From: Acidovorax soli
GTDB taxonomy: Bacteria > Pseudomonadota > Gammaproteobacteria > Burkholderiales > Burkholderiaceae_C
Direction of reading: 5' to 3'
DNA length: 64,000 nucleotides
Assembly: GCF_900107605.1 (NCBI RefSeq)
Contig: NZ_FNQJ01000005.1
Span: forward strand, 98,450 to 162,449
The notes beneath the pieces were generated by a model. That model was not told the origin of the DNA and did no database searches. It saw nothing but the letters and a program-made list of their open reading frames with translations. Numbering within the stretch: the first letter of the stretch is position 1; each line of letters starts with the position of its first letter. This document shows positions 1 through 9,851 of the stretch, piece by piece. Made by a program: the position numbers and the translations under genes.

Positions 1-1897
1 CGAGAATCTTGAGCGTGGCGCTCACGCTGCCGGTGCGGCCATCCTCGAACTTGACCTGGGTTTCGATGAACTGCTCGGCCTTGCCCGTGTAGAGCGCGTC
101 CACCAGCACGGCGTATTTCTCGGCAATGAAATTGCGGCGCACCTTGCGGGTGCGGGTGAGCTCGTCGTCGTCTGGGTCCAGTTCCTTGTGCAGCACCAGG
201 AAGCGCGCCACCTGGGTGTCGGCCATGCCGGCCTCGGCGGCCAGATCGGCGTTGACCTGGGCAATGCAGTCCGCAATCAGCTGCAGCACCTGCGGCTTGG
301 AGGCCAGGTCCACGTAGCCGCCGTAGGGCAGGCCCTGGCGCTCGGCCCAGTTGCCCACGGCTTCGTAGTCGATGTTGATGAAGGCGCACACCTGGTCGCG
401 GTGGTGGCCGAAGCACACCACCTCCTTGATCTGCGGGAAGAACTTGAGCTTGTTCTCGATGTAGTTGGGCGCGAACATGGCGCCGCCATGGAGCTTGCCC
501 ACGTCCTTGGCGCGGTCGATGATGCGCAGGTGTCCGTCTTCATCGAGCACGCCGGCATCGCCGGTGTGGAAGTAGCCGTCGGCGTCGATCACCTCGGCGG
601 TGGCGTCCGGGCGCTTGTAGTACTCCTTGAGCACCGACACGCCCCTGACCAGCACCTCGCCGTTGTCGGCGATCTTGAGCTCGATGCCCGGTGCGGCCTG
701 GCCCACGGTGTTGAGCTTGACCTGGCGGTTCTTCTGGATGCACACGTAGGCGCAGGTCTCGGTCTGGCCGTAAAGCTGCTTGAGGTTGATGCCGATCGAG
801 CGGAAGAAGCGGAACAGGTCGGGGCCGATGGCAGCGCCGGCGGTGTACGCCACGCGCAGGCGCGACAGGCCCAGCACATTGCGCAGCGGCCCATAGATGG
901 CGATGTCGCCCAGGCGGTAGAGGATGCGGTCCGACAGCGCCACGGGCTTGCCGTCCAGGATGTCGGAACCCACGCGGCGGGCCAGGTTCATGCACCGGGC
1001 ATAGAGCCAGCGTTTCGCGGGCGCGGCGTCTTCCATGCGGATGGAGACCGAGGTCAGCATGCCCTCGAACACGCGCGGCGGCGCGAAATAGTAGGTGGGG
1101 CCGATTTCGCGCAGGTCGATGTTGACGGTGCTGGCCGACTCGGGGCAATTGATGGTGAAGCCCGCCACCAGCCATTGCGCGAGCGAGAACAGGTGGTCGC
1201 CCACCCAGGCCGGGGGCAGGTAGGAGATGACGTTGTCGTTGGGGTTCAGTCCATCGACTTCTACCCCGCCTTGCGCCGATGCGATGAAGCTGGCGTGGGT
1301 CTGGCACACGCCCTTGGGCTTGCCGGTGGTGCCCGAGGTGTAGAGGATCACCGACACATCGTCGGGCTGGTTCCTGGCCACCATGGCATCCCAGGCGCCG
1401 GGGTGCGCGCGGTCCCATTCGGCGCCCAGGGCCAGGAGCTTTTCGGTGCTGATCAGGCCGGGCTGGTCGTAGTCGCGCAGGCCGCGCGGGTCGTCGTAAA
1501 TGATGTGCGCGATGCCGGGCAGGGTCTCGCGCACTTCCAGCAGCTTGTCCACCTGCTCCTGGTTTTCGGTGAAGACAAACCGGACCTCGGCGTCTTCCAT
1601 GACGAAGGCCATCTCGGATGCCACGGCATCCTGGTACAGAGGAATGGGAATACCGCCCAGGCTTTGTACGGCAATGAAGCCCATGTAGAGGTGGGGGCGG
1701 TTGTCGCCCACCAGCGCGAGGTTCTGGCCCCGCTCCAGTCCGAGGGCTGCCAGGCCGCAGGCCATGTGGCGCACGGTTTCGGCGGCCTCCTGCCAGCTCC
1801 AGGTTTGCCAGATGCCGTATTCTTTTTCGCGCAGCGCCGGGGCCGTGGGGCGCTCGGCGGCATGCTGGAGCAGCAGTTGCGGGAACGTGGTCTTCAT
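1..1897 (-). CDS. long-chain acyl-CoA synthetase (AMP-forming), C-terminus outside window
   Basis: Activates fatty or related carboxylic acids to acyl-CoA through an acyl-adenylate. One uninterrupted minus-strand frame runs from an ATG at 1895-1897, preceded by AGGAACC, to the first base of the window, giving about 632 residues; the family is usually 600-660, so only a short C-terminal tail should be missing. The phosphate-binding loop TSGTTGKPKG lies near residue 190 and is followed by YFAPPRVFE, YGQTET and the hinge segment YFHTGDAG. The large form with extended linkers resembles COG1022 (FAA1-like) enzymes rather than compact FadD. It is divergent from a Crp/Fnr-type regulator, which may control it (inference). 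The exact substrate cannot be read from sequence. Confidence 0.9.
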   Translation of the reverse strand, partial: MKTTFPQLLLQHAAERPTAPALREKEYGIWQTWSWQEAAETVRHMACGLAALGLERGQNLALVGDNRPHLYMGFIAVQSLGGIPIPLYQDAVASEMAFVMEDAEVRFVFTENQEQVDKLLEVRETLPGIAHIIYDDPRGLRDYDQPGLISTEKLLALGAEWDRAHPGAWDAMVARNQPDDVSVILYTSGTTGKPKGVCQTHASFIASAQGGVEVDGLNPNDNVISYLPPAWVGDHLFSLAQWLVAGFTINCPESASTVNIDLREIGPTYYFAPPRVFEGMLTSVSIRMEDAAPAKRWLYARCMNLARRVGSDILDGKPVALSDRILYRLGDIAIYGPLRNVLGLSRLRVAYTAGAAIGPDLFRFFRSIGINLKQLYGQTETCAYVCIQKNRQVKLNTVGQAAPGIELKIADNGEVLVRGVSVLKEYYKRPDATAEVIDADGYFHTGDAGVLDEDGHLRIIDRAKDVGKLHGGAMFAPNYIENKLKFFPQIKEVVCFGHHRDQVCAFINIDYEAVGNWAERQGLPYGGYVDLASKPQVLQLIADCIAQVNADLAAEAGMADTQVARFLVLHKELDPDDDELTRTRKVRRNFIAEKYAVLVDALYTGKAEQFIETQVKFEDGRTGSVSATLKIL

Positions 1898-1988
1898 TCC
1901 GGTTCCTAATAAGGGTGGTGTCAGCCCGGTGGCTGCCGGGCGCGCTGCAGGCTGGGGCAGTGCATTGGGTTCCATGCTAGGACGGGCT

Positions 1989-2018
1989 TTGACGCTGGCA
2001 TGTCTTTCGGACGACAAT
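1989..2018 (+). promoter_or_regulatory. putative sigma-70 promoter for the Crp/Fnr-type gene
   Basis: TTGACG (1989-1994) and GACAAT (2013-2018) are separated by 18 nt and point toward the gene at 2104. This would give a leader of about 80 nt. It is the only convincing -35/-10 pair seen in the divergent gap; no matching promoter for the synthetase was recognised. Confidence 0.4.
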
Positions 2019-2103
2019 TTGCGGGAAAGTCCTCATGGGGTTGAACCCTTGATGCCCGGTCCAACGAAAGCAACCGACTCTGCACCGCCCCGAAGACACG
2101 CGC

Positions 2104-2829
2104 ATGACCCACGATCTGTCCCTGCACCAGCGCCGCCGTCCGCCCACCGAAGCAGAACTGGACGATATCCCGTGGCTGGCCCCGCTGCTGCCCGCAGAAC
2201 GCGAGCGCGCCGTGGACTCGCTGCGGGTGGGGGACGCGAAAGCGGGCGACTTTGTCTGCCGTCTCGGGCGGCCGGTGACCTACTGGTTTGGCGTGGTAGA
2301 GGGCCTGCTCAAGATGAGCAACGACAACGCCCAGGGCCAGACCATGACCTTCACCGGCGTGCCGCCCGGCGGCTGGTTTGGCGAGGGCACCGCGCTCAAG
2401 CGCGAGCCCTACCGCTACAACATCCAGGCCCTGCGCAAGAGCGTGGTGGCGGGGCTGCCGATCGACACCTTCCACTGGCTGCTGGACCACTCCATCGGTT
2501 TCAACCGCTTCGTGATGAACCAGCTCAATGAGCGCCTGGCCCAGTTCATTGCCGCGCGCGAGATCGACCGGCTGAACAACCCCGATGTGCGGGTGGCGCG
2601 CAGCCTGGCCTCGCTGTTCAACCCCGTGCTGTATCCCGGCGTGGGCGAGGTGTTGCGCATCACGCAGCAGGAGCTGGCCTATCTGGTGGGGCTGTCGCGC
2701 CAGCGGGTCAACGAGGCCCTGGCGGCGCTGGAGCGGCAAGGGGCCATTCGCATCGAATATGGCGGGCTGCGGGTACTGGATCTGTGCGCCTTGCGGTCCA
2801 GCATCTTTCAGCGGAAAGAAGCCGGGTAG
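2104..2829 (+). CDS. Crp/Fnr family transcriptional regulator
   Basis: A 241-residue regulator with an N-terminal cyclic-nucleotide-binding-type beta roll (about residues 25-125, with the PGGWFGEG turn) and a C-terminal winged helix-turn-helix (about 180-225, TQQELAYLVGLSRQRVNEAL). The N-terminal cysteines needed for an FNR iron-sulfur cluster are absent, so it is not an oxygen-sensing FNR; the ligand is unknown. It lies divergent from the acyl-CoA synthetase, with 206 bp between, so that gene is the natural candidate target. The ATG at 2104 gives the usual family length. Confidence 0.85.
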   Translation: MTHDLSLHQRRRPPTEAELDDIPWLAPLLPAERERAVDSLRVGDAKAGDFVCRLGRPVTYWFGVVEGLLKMSNDNAQGQTMTFTGVPPGGWFGEGTALKREPYRYNIQALRKSVVAGLPIDTFHWLLDHSIGFNRFVMNQLNERLAQFIAAREIDRLNNPDVRVARSLASLFNPVLYPGVGEVLRITQQELAYLVGLSRQRVNEALAALERQGAIRIEYGGLRVLDLCALRSSIFQRKEAG

Positions 2830-2921
2830 CTGTCGCATTGCGCGGCCTTTGCCGGCCGGTGATTTTTTGGCCTGGCAGGCGCGCCAGGCTCAGCGCCATG
2901 GGGCAGCCTGGCTTGGCAGGC

Positions 2922-2927
2922 GAAAAT
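2922..2927 (+). promoter_or_regulatory. -10-like hexamer 6 nt before the start codon
   Basis: GAAAAT is followed by exactly 6 nt and the ATG at 2934. Same arrangement as at eight other genes in the window; compatible with a leaderless transcript. Confidence 0.3.
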
Positions 2928-2933
2928 ACGCAC

Positions 2934-4046
2934 ATGTCTTCTTCCCGCCCCCGCCCGCCTGCCGGCCCCGCTGCCGCCCCCGCCTCCGACGCGGGCGGCC
3001 CACCCGCTTCTGTGCCTGCAGCGCCCGCAGCCGCCCCCGCGCGCGCCGTGCTGCGCCGCCCCACCGTGGCGGCCAAGGCAGCGCCTGTCCGGCCTGCCCC
3101 GCCGCCCCGGCCCTCCAGGGGCCCCGCGCCCCCCAACTACCGCACGGCGTCGGGCCCGTTTGTGGCACCGGTTCGCCAGGCGCCCGTGCGGGCGGCCCCT
3201 GCAGTCGCTGCCAACGGGCTGGTCACGTCCCGCCTGAACAAACGCATGGCCGAGCTGGGCCTGTGCTCGCGCCGCGAGGCCGACGACTGGATTGCCCAGG
3301 GCTGGGTCAAGGTCAACGGCGAGGTGGCGGAGATGGGCCTGCAGGTCACGGCCGCCGACCGCATCGAGGTGGACAAGGTCGCCCAGGGTTTTCAGGAACA
3401 GCGCGTCACCATCCTGCTGCACAAGCCCATGGGTTATGTCAGCGGCCAGGCCGAGGACGGCCATACGCCCGCCGTGGCACTGATCAACCCGCGCACGCAC
3501 TGGCGCGATGATCCCAGCCGCATCCGGTTTTCGCCGCCGCAGCTGCGCGGACTGGCGCCCGCCGGGCGGCTCGATATCGACTCGGTGGGCCTGCTGGTGC
3601 TGACACAGGACGGCCGCGTGGCCCGCCAGCTGATTGGCGAGGACTCCACGATCGACAAGGAATATCTGGTGCGCGTGGTTTACGAAGGGCCCGGCCAGGC
3701 CGCGCCACGGCACCCCGGCGAGCGCAGCGCACCACTGCAGGAAATCAACGAACGCGACCCCGTCAGCACCAACGTGCAGGCGGTGTTTCCGCCCGAACTG
3801 CTGGCGCGCCTGCGCCACGGCCTGAGCCTGGACGGCCAGCCGCTCAAGCCGGCCAAGGTGGAGTGGCAGAACCCCGAGCAATTGCGCTTCGTGCTCACCG
3901 AGGGCAAGAAGCGCCAGATCCGCCGCATGTGCGAGCAGGTCGGCCTCAAGGTGGTGGGACTCAAGCGCATCCGCATGGGCCGCGTGGTGCTGGGCAACCT
4001 GCCTGTTGGGCAATGGCGCTACCTGGCGCCGGGCGAGCGGTTCTGA
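2934..4046 (+). CDS. RsuA/RluF-type rRNA pseudouridine synthase
   Basis: Converts a uridine in rRNA to pseudouridine. Of the 370 residues, the first ~95 are Ala/Pro/Arg-rich and look disordered. An S4 RNA-binding domain follows (about 98-145, RLNKRMAELGLCSRREAD), then the catalytic domain with GRLDIDSVG holding the nucleophilic Asp near residue 213 and the C-terminal KKRQIRRMCE motif. The S4 start and RRMCE motif match RluF (23S U2604) best, but RluB/RsuA specificity cannot be excluded. An in-frame ATG at 2784 lies inside the upstream regulator gene and is not preferred. The long basic N-terminal tail is typical of high-GC betaproteobacteria. Confidence 0.85.
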   Translation: MSSSRPRPPAGPAAAPASDAGGPPASVPAAPAAAPARAVLRRPTVAAKAAPVRPAPPPRPSRGPAPPNYRTASGPFVAPVRQAPVRAAPAVAANGLVTSRLNKRMAELGLCSRREADDWIAQGWVKVNGEVAEMGLQVTAADRIEVDKVAQGFQEQRVTILLHKPMGYVSGQAEDGHTPAVALINPRTHWRDDPSRIRFSPPQLRGLAPAGRLDIDSVGLLVLTQDGRVARQLIGEDSTIDKEYLVRVVYEGPGQAAPRHPGERSAPLQEINERDPVSTNVQAVFPPELLARLRHGLSLDGQPLKPAKVEWQNPEQLRFVLTEGKKRQIRRMCEQVGLKVVGLKRIRMGRVVLGNLPVGQWRYLAPGERF

Positions 4047-4130
4047 TGCGTTGAATGCTGCAAAAAAGTGAGCTGATGGCGCATGCCATTGGGCGGTTCC
4101 AGAGGGAAATTTCTCCTTCAGGTAAAAGCG

Positions 4131-4634
4131 TCACACGCTCTCTTTTTTGACAGTGCTGCCGGCCGCGCTGCGTGCCAGGAGGCGTTCCAGTCCCCGGCCC
4201 CCGGCCCGCATGAGCTGGTCGTGGTTCCAGCGCAGCAGCGGCCGGGTCAGCGGTGCGAGGCGGTTCAGCCAGACGCCGGTGGTGTGCACCTGCCAGTCGA
4301 AGCAGACGGTGGTCTGCCCCTGGGCATGGCCCAGGCGGCAGCGGCCCATGCCCACGAGGTCGCCACAGGCCCGCCCCTCGATCCGCTGTTGCGGGCTGAT
4401 ATCCGTGACCCGGGCGTTGAAGCGCAGGTGCAGGGGCAGGGCGCCGCGGCAGGTGTAGCGCCGCAGCGCGCCCAGGCCCTGGGCATCGCCGGGCTCCAGG
4501 GTCACGCAGTCCATGCCCGGCCACCAGGTCGACCAGTGCTCCGCATCGACGATGGCGTTCCATACGGCGTCCAGCGGTGCGTCAAAGCCCCAGCGCGTGG
4601 TCAGGCGGTAAACGGTGGCGGAAGGTGCGCGCAT
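4131..4634 (-). CDS. SRPBCC (START/polyketide-cyclase-like) domain protein
   Basis: A 167-residue single-domain protein with the SRPBCC pattern: an N-terminal strand ending in APLDAVWNAIVDAEHWSTWW, a charged middle, and a long C-terminal helix (LLRWNHDQLMRAGGRGLERLL). Such folds bind hydrophobic ligands or act as cyclases or dehydratases; the ligand is unknown here. It follows the LolA-like gene (stop at 4648) by 13 nt on the same strand, so the two are probably co-transcribed. The ATG at 4634 was chosen because it places the first strand at the N-terminus. Confidence 0.7.
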   Translation of the reverse strand: MRAPSATVYRLTTRWGFDAPLDAVWNAIVDAEHWSTWWPGMDCVTLEPGDAQGLGALRRYTCRGALPLHLRFNARVTDISPQQRIEGRACGDLVGMGRCRLGHAQGQTTVCFDWQVHTTGVWLNRLAPLTRPLLRWNHDQLMRAGGRGLERLLARSAAGSTVKKESV

Positions 4635-4647
4635 GCGGGGCGAATGC

Positions 4648-5232
4648 TCAGGGGGTGAAGAAATGCTCGGGAAATCGCACGTCGATTTGCGCATCGCCCA
4701 TGTCCACGCTCTCCAGCAGGCCCGCGTTGGCCGCGAAGCTGTCCATCCGCAGCGGGAACAGGGTGTCGCTGGCCAGCCATACCCGATAGCGCTGCACCGT
4801 GTCCGCGCCGCCGCCGGGCGGCCCGGTGATGTCCAGGGCGGTCGCCGGCTGGCCGGCCCACGCCGCCGCGTCCGGTGGCAACATGCTGCCGCGCTGGCGC
4901 AGCGCCAGCATGTTGCCCAGCAGCACGCCCACATCCGAGCGATCGACGCGGTGGCCGTGCGGGTTGTGCAGCAGCGGATGGTCCGGCGCCAGGTCCAGCG
5001 CCGGCCAATGGCCCAGGCCGAAGGGCCACAGCCGCACGCGCCGGGTGTCCGGGGCATAGACCAGCATGGCACCCCGGTGCGGCTGCTCGAATTCCATGCG
5101 CACCCACCCCGGCTTGCGGTAGAAGTAGCGGATCACCTCCTGCACGCCCGCGCCATGGGTGGAGCGCAGCGTGACCTGGTAGCTCTGCAGTGCGCCAAAG
5201 CGGGCTTCGGCGTCGGTCAGCGGGTCGGCCAT
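4648..5232 (-). CDS. LolA-like lipoprotein-carrier-fold protein without signal peptide
   Basis: A 194-residue protein whose opening (DAEARFGALQSYQVTLRS) and following alternating strands (VIRYFYRKPGWVRMEFEQP, GAMLVYAPDTRRVRLWPF) resemble the LolA/LolB-type half-barrel that binds lipids. A true periplasmic carrier would carry a signal peptide. None is encoded here: an in-frame TGA sits 15 codons upstream of the ATG at 5232, so no longer product is possible. It is probably co-transcribed with the SRPBCC gene downstream. The fold assignment is by pattern only; function unknown. Confidence 0.55.
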   Translation of the reverse strand: MADPLTDAEARFGALQSYQVTLRSTHGAGVQEVIRYFYRKPGWVRMEFEQPHRGAMLVYAPDTRRVRLWPFGLGHWPALDLAPDHPLLHNPHGHRVDRSDVGVLLGNMLALRQRGSMLPPDAAAWAGQPATALDITGPPGGGADTVQRYRVWLASDTLFPLRMDSFAANAGLLESVDMGDAQIDVRFPEHFFTP

Positions 5233-5274
5233 GCCATGCGCGGGCCGCGTGGTGGTCGGAGGTCGGTGCGGGGC

Positions 5275-5979
5275 TCAGTCTTCCTGCCCGTTCGACAGCA
5301 GGCTCCGGTAGATCAGGGCGCCAATGGCCGCACCCAGGAGGGGGGCCACCCAGAAAACCCAGAGCTGGCCCATGGCGATCTCGGGGCCGAACACGGCCAC
5401 GCCGGTGGAGCGTGCGGGGTTGACGGAGGTGTTGGTCACGGGAATGGAAATCAGGTGAATCAAGGTCAGGCACAGGCCGATGGCCAGGCCGGCGAAGCCG
5501 CTCGCGGCCCGCCGCGCCGTGGCGCCCAGGATTACGATGAGGAAGATGGCCGTCAGCACCACCTCGATCACCAGCGCCGACACCAGCCCGTACCCGCCGG
5601 GCGAATGTGCGCCATAGCCGTTGGTGGCAAAGCCGCCCAGCTCGGCGCCGGGCTTGCCGGTGGCAACCGCGTACAGCACCGCCCCTGCCGCGATGGCGCC
5701 CAGCACCTGGGCAATGACATAGCCGGGCAGTTCCGACGCCTTGAAGCGCCCGCCCACCACCAGACCCAGCGAAACGGCCGGGTTGAAATGCCCGCCCGAG
5801 ATCGGGCCGAGCGCGTAGGCCCCGGTAAGCACCGTCAGGCCAAAGGCCAGCGCCACGCCATGAAAGCCGATGCCAAGTTGCGGAAAGGCAGCGGCCAACA
5901 CCGCGCTGCCGCAGCCGCCAAAGGTGAGCCAGAACGTGCCGATGAATTCGGCGGACCATTTCTTGACGTTGCTGTCCAT
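5275..5979 (-). CDS. aqpZ: aquaporin Z
   Basis: An inner-membrane water channel of 234 residues with six hydrophobic segments and both half-helix motifs, NPAVS and NPARS. The stretch [17 protein letters not shown] carries the His, Thr and Arg expected for the narrow selectivity filter of orthodox, water-specific aquaporins rather than glycerol facilitators. The ATG at 5979 is preceded by GGGAGT at good spacing; an upstream extension would add a soluble tail before the first helix. It sits upstream of the LolA-like/SRPBCC pair on the same strand with 42 nt between. Confidence 0.93.
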   Translation of the reverse strand: MDSNVKKWSAEFIGTFWLTFGGCGSAVLAAAFPQLGIGFHGVALAFGLTVLTGAYALGPISGGHFNPAVSLGLVVGGRFKASELPGYVIAQVLGAIAAGAVLYAVATGKPGAELGGFATNGYGAHSPGGYGLVSALVIEVVLTAIFLIVILGATARRAASGFAGLAIGLCLTLIHLISIPVTNTSVNPARSTGVAVFGPEIAMGQLWVFWVAPLLGAAIGALIYRSLLSNGQED

Positions 5980-6257
5980 GGTGATACTCCCTGGAAGAAA
6001 AGTGTGGTGGCGGTATTGGCGGCAGCCAGCTCTGCTTGCGCAGAACCGCACCACAATAACCCTAAATGTTGAAAAAGACGAGCGATGGCCTCATTTGGCA
6101 ATGAATTGTCAAACGTTGCATCCATCCTGAGCCCGTGCGGCCCGGTGGGGGTGGGCTTGCTTGGCACGCCGGCCCTTGCGCGCTATGGATAATTTGCCCC
6201 GCGCCCCCAGCTACGGGCCGTTCCCCTTTTTCATTGATGGCACCAGAAACCGACACC

Positions 6258-8231
<1,974 letters not shown>

Positions 8232-8254
8232 GCCGCACCGCGCAAAGCCTGGCC

Positions 8255-8689
8255 ATGCTGACCTTGTCGCGAGCACTGCCCTGCGTCGCACTGGTGCTGG
8301 CCGCCATGCTGTCGGGCTGCGGCTCGGTGGGCGCCGGCGTGGGCATTGGCATCCCCGTCGGCCCCGTCTCCGTGGGCGTGGGGGTGGGCAGTGGCGGGGT
8401 CAGCGCCGGCGTGGGCGCCGGCGCCGGGCCGTTGGGCGTGGGTGTCGGCGTCAACCAGCGCGGGCAGGTGGTGGGCGGCGCGGGCGTTGGTGCATCCACC
8501 GGCGTGGGCGGCGCCCGCGTTGGTGCAGGCGTGGGCACATCGACCGTGCTGCATGACCCGCAGCGGCCTGCAGCGGCCCCCGATATCCCCGCCGACGCAC
8601 CCGCGCCAGCGCCCGACCTTGACCAGATCCAGTGGCGCGACTCCAGCGGCCGGATCGTGCCTGCCTGCAGGGTGCACGGGGGCTGCTGA
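8255..8689 (+). CDS. Gly/Val-rich putative lipoprotein
   Basis: A 144-residue protein with a signal peptide ending in the lipobox LSGC (Cys 22), so probably exported and lipidated. Residues about 23-100 are almost only Gly, Val, Ala and Ser in short alternating GVGVG/GAGVG units. A Pro/Ala linker follows and a C-terminal segment ends in CRVHGGC, whose two cysteines could pair. The ordered two-residue periodicity suggests a beta-structured or elastic surface segment, but the family was not recognised. It starts 23 nt after htpG on the same strand; functional linkage to htpG is not implied. Confidence 0.65.
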   Translation: MLTLSRALPCVALVLAAMLSGCGSVGAGVGIGIPVGPVSVGVGVGSGGVSAGVGAGAGPLGVGVGVNQRGQVVGGAGVGASTGVGGARVGAGVGTSTVLHDPQRPAAAPDIPADAPAPAPDLDQIQWRDSSGRIVPACRVHGGC

Positions 8690-8746
8690 AGCAGCCAGCG
8701 CTGCAGGTATCCCCTAATGGCATGGGGCGCCGCGTTCCCCCAACAT

Positions 8747-8774
8747 CGTCTCCTTGATGACACAAACGGAGACG
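8747..8774 (+). promoter_or_regulatory. inverted repeat overlapping the ribosome-binding site of the Bug gene
   Basis: CGTCTCC (8747-8753) and GGAGACG (8768-8774) form a perfect 7-bp inverted repeat with a 14-nt spacer. The right arm contains the GGAG Shine-Dalgarno of the gene starting at 8779, so pairing in mRNA would hide it. It could equally be a repressor site. Confidence 0.3.
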
Positions 8775-8778
8775 GCAC

Positions 8779-9771
8779 ATGAAGACCACAACCTTGCTGG
8801 CCACCCTGGCCCTGGCCCTGGGTGCCACCGGGCTCGCGCAGGCGCAAACCGGCGCCGCTGCCAACAACTACCCCAGCCGACCCATCACCCTGGTGGTGCC
8901 GGCTGGCGCAGGCGGCGGCACGGACGTGGTGGCGCGCGTGCTGGCGGACCAGCTGGGCAAGCGCCTGGGCCAGGCCGTGGTGGTGGACAACAAGACCGGC
9001 GCATCCGGCATGCTGGGCACCCAGGCCGTGGCCCGCGCCGCGCCCGATGGCCATACGCTGCTGGTGGCCTATTCCACGCCGGTGTTCTATGTCCACCACA
9101 TGTTTGCCAAGGTGCCCTACGACATCCGCAAGGACTTCGAGTTCATCACCCAGCTGGCGTCCACCAGCCTGGTGATGATGGTCAACGCCAACGTGCCGGT
9201 AAAAAACATGAAGGAATTCATGGCCTGGGCGCAGCAAAACAAGGGCAAGGTCAACTACGGCTCCTACGGCCAGGGCTCGGCGGGCCACCTGATGAGCGCC
9301 TACCTGAGTGATTCGCGCAAGCTGGACATGACCCACGTCGCCTACAAGAGCGAGGCGCCGCACATCCAGGACCTGGCGGGCGGCGTGGTGCCCTGGGGCC
9401 TGGGAACCGTCGCGGCGGCCCAGGGCGTGATCAAGGATCAGCGCGTGCGGCCGATCGCCATCTTTGGCCCCCGGCGCCTGGCCGACATGCCGGACGTAGC
9501 CACCATGGCCGAGCAGGGCTTTCCTGACGCCGAATTCAACACCGTCGCCTGGTTCACCCTGCTGGCGCCCGCCGGCACCCCCAAGCCCATCTTGCAGCGG
9601 CTGGAAAAAGAGACGGTGGAAATCATCCATTCCACCGCCATGAAGGCGCGCTTCCAGGTCTTTGGCCTGGAGGGCGTGCCAGGCGGGTCGGCCCAGTTCC
9701 GCAAAGACTTCGACGCCGTAGACCCTGTGATCCAGAAGCTGGTGAAAATCTCCGGCGTCAAAATGGACTGA
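8779..9771 (+). CDS. Bug family solute-binding protein (TctC-like)
   Basis: A periplasmic receptor of the tripartite tricarboxylate transporter type, 330 residues, with a signal peptide ending near AQA (about residue 22). The family marks are YPSRPITLVVPAGAGGGTD near the mature N-terminus, the VVVDNKTGASGMLGTQAVARAAPDG loop and the C-terminal GVPGGSAQF region. No TctA or TctB membrane genes are adjacent, so it is an orphan receptor, as is common in Bordetella and Comamonadaceae. Ligands are small carboxylates in characterised relatives; the ligand here is unknown. GGAG lies 8 nt before the ATG. Confidence 0.92.
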   Translation: MKTTTLLATLALALGATGLAQAQTGAAANNYPSRPITLVVPAGAGGGTDVVARVLADQLGKRLGQAVVVDNKTGASGMLGTQAVARAAPDGHTLLVAYSTPVFYVHHMFAKVPYDIRKDFEFITQLASTSLVMMVNANVPVKNMKEFMAWAQQNKGKVNYGSYGQGSAGHLMSAYLSDSRKLDMTHVAYKSEAPHIQDLAGGVVPWGLGTVAAAQGVIKDQRVRPIAIFGPRRLADMPDVATMAEQGFPDAEFNTVAWFTLLAPAGTPKPILQRLEKETVEIIHSTAMKARFQVFGLEGVPGGSAQFRKDFDAVDPVIQKLVKISGVKMD

Positions 9772-9851
9772 TCGGGCGCGGTGTTGGTAATGGAGAGGGC
9801 AGGAAGCATGTGCAGCGGAGTCGCTCTTGGCCGCATCCCGCCTTCCATGCC

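Noticed and set aside
1..1897. The first synthetase looks broken into several short frames
   Set aside because: Reading the minus strand by hand from the ATG at 1897 gives one continuous frame to the window edge; the short frames are shadows, and the true frame merely lacks a stop inside the window.
188..1909. A 573-codon plus-strand frame opposite the synthetase
   Set aside because: His/Ala/Val/Gly-rich antisense translation typical of high-GC genes; no domain recognised.
2104..2829. The Crp/Fnr-type protein as the oxygen regulator of the nir genes
   Set aside because: It lacks the N-terminal cysteines of FNR, lies 40 kb away, and its recognition helix (SRQRVNEAL) does not match the E-x-x-S-R pattern expected for TTGAT sites.
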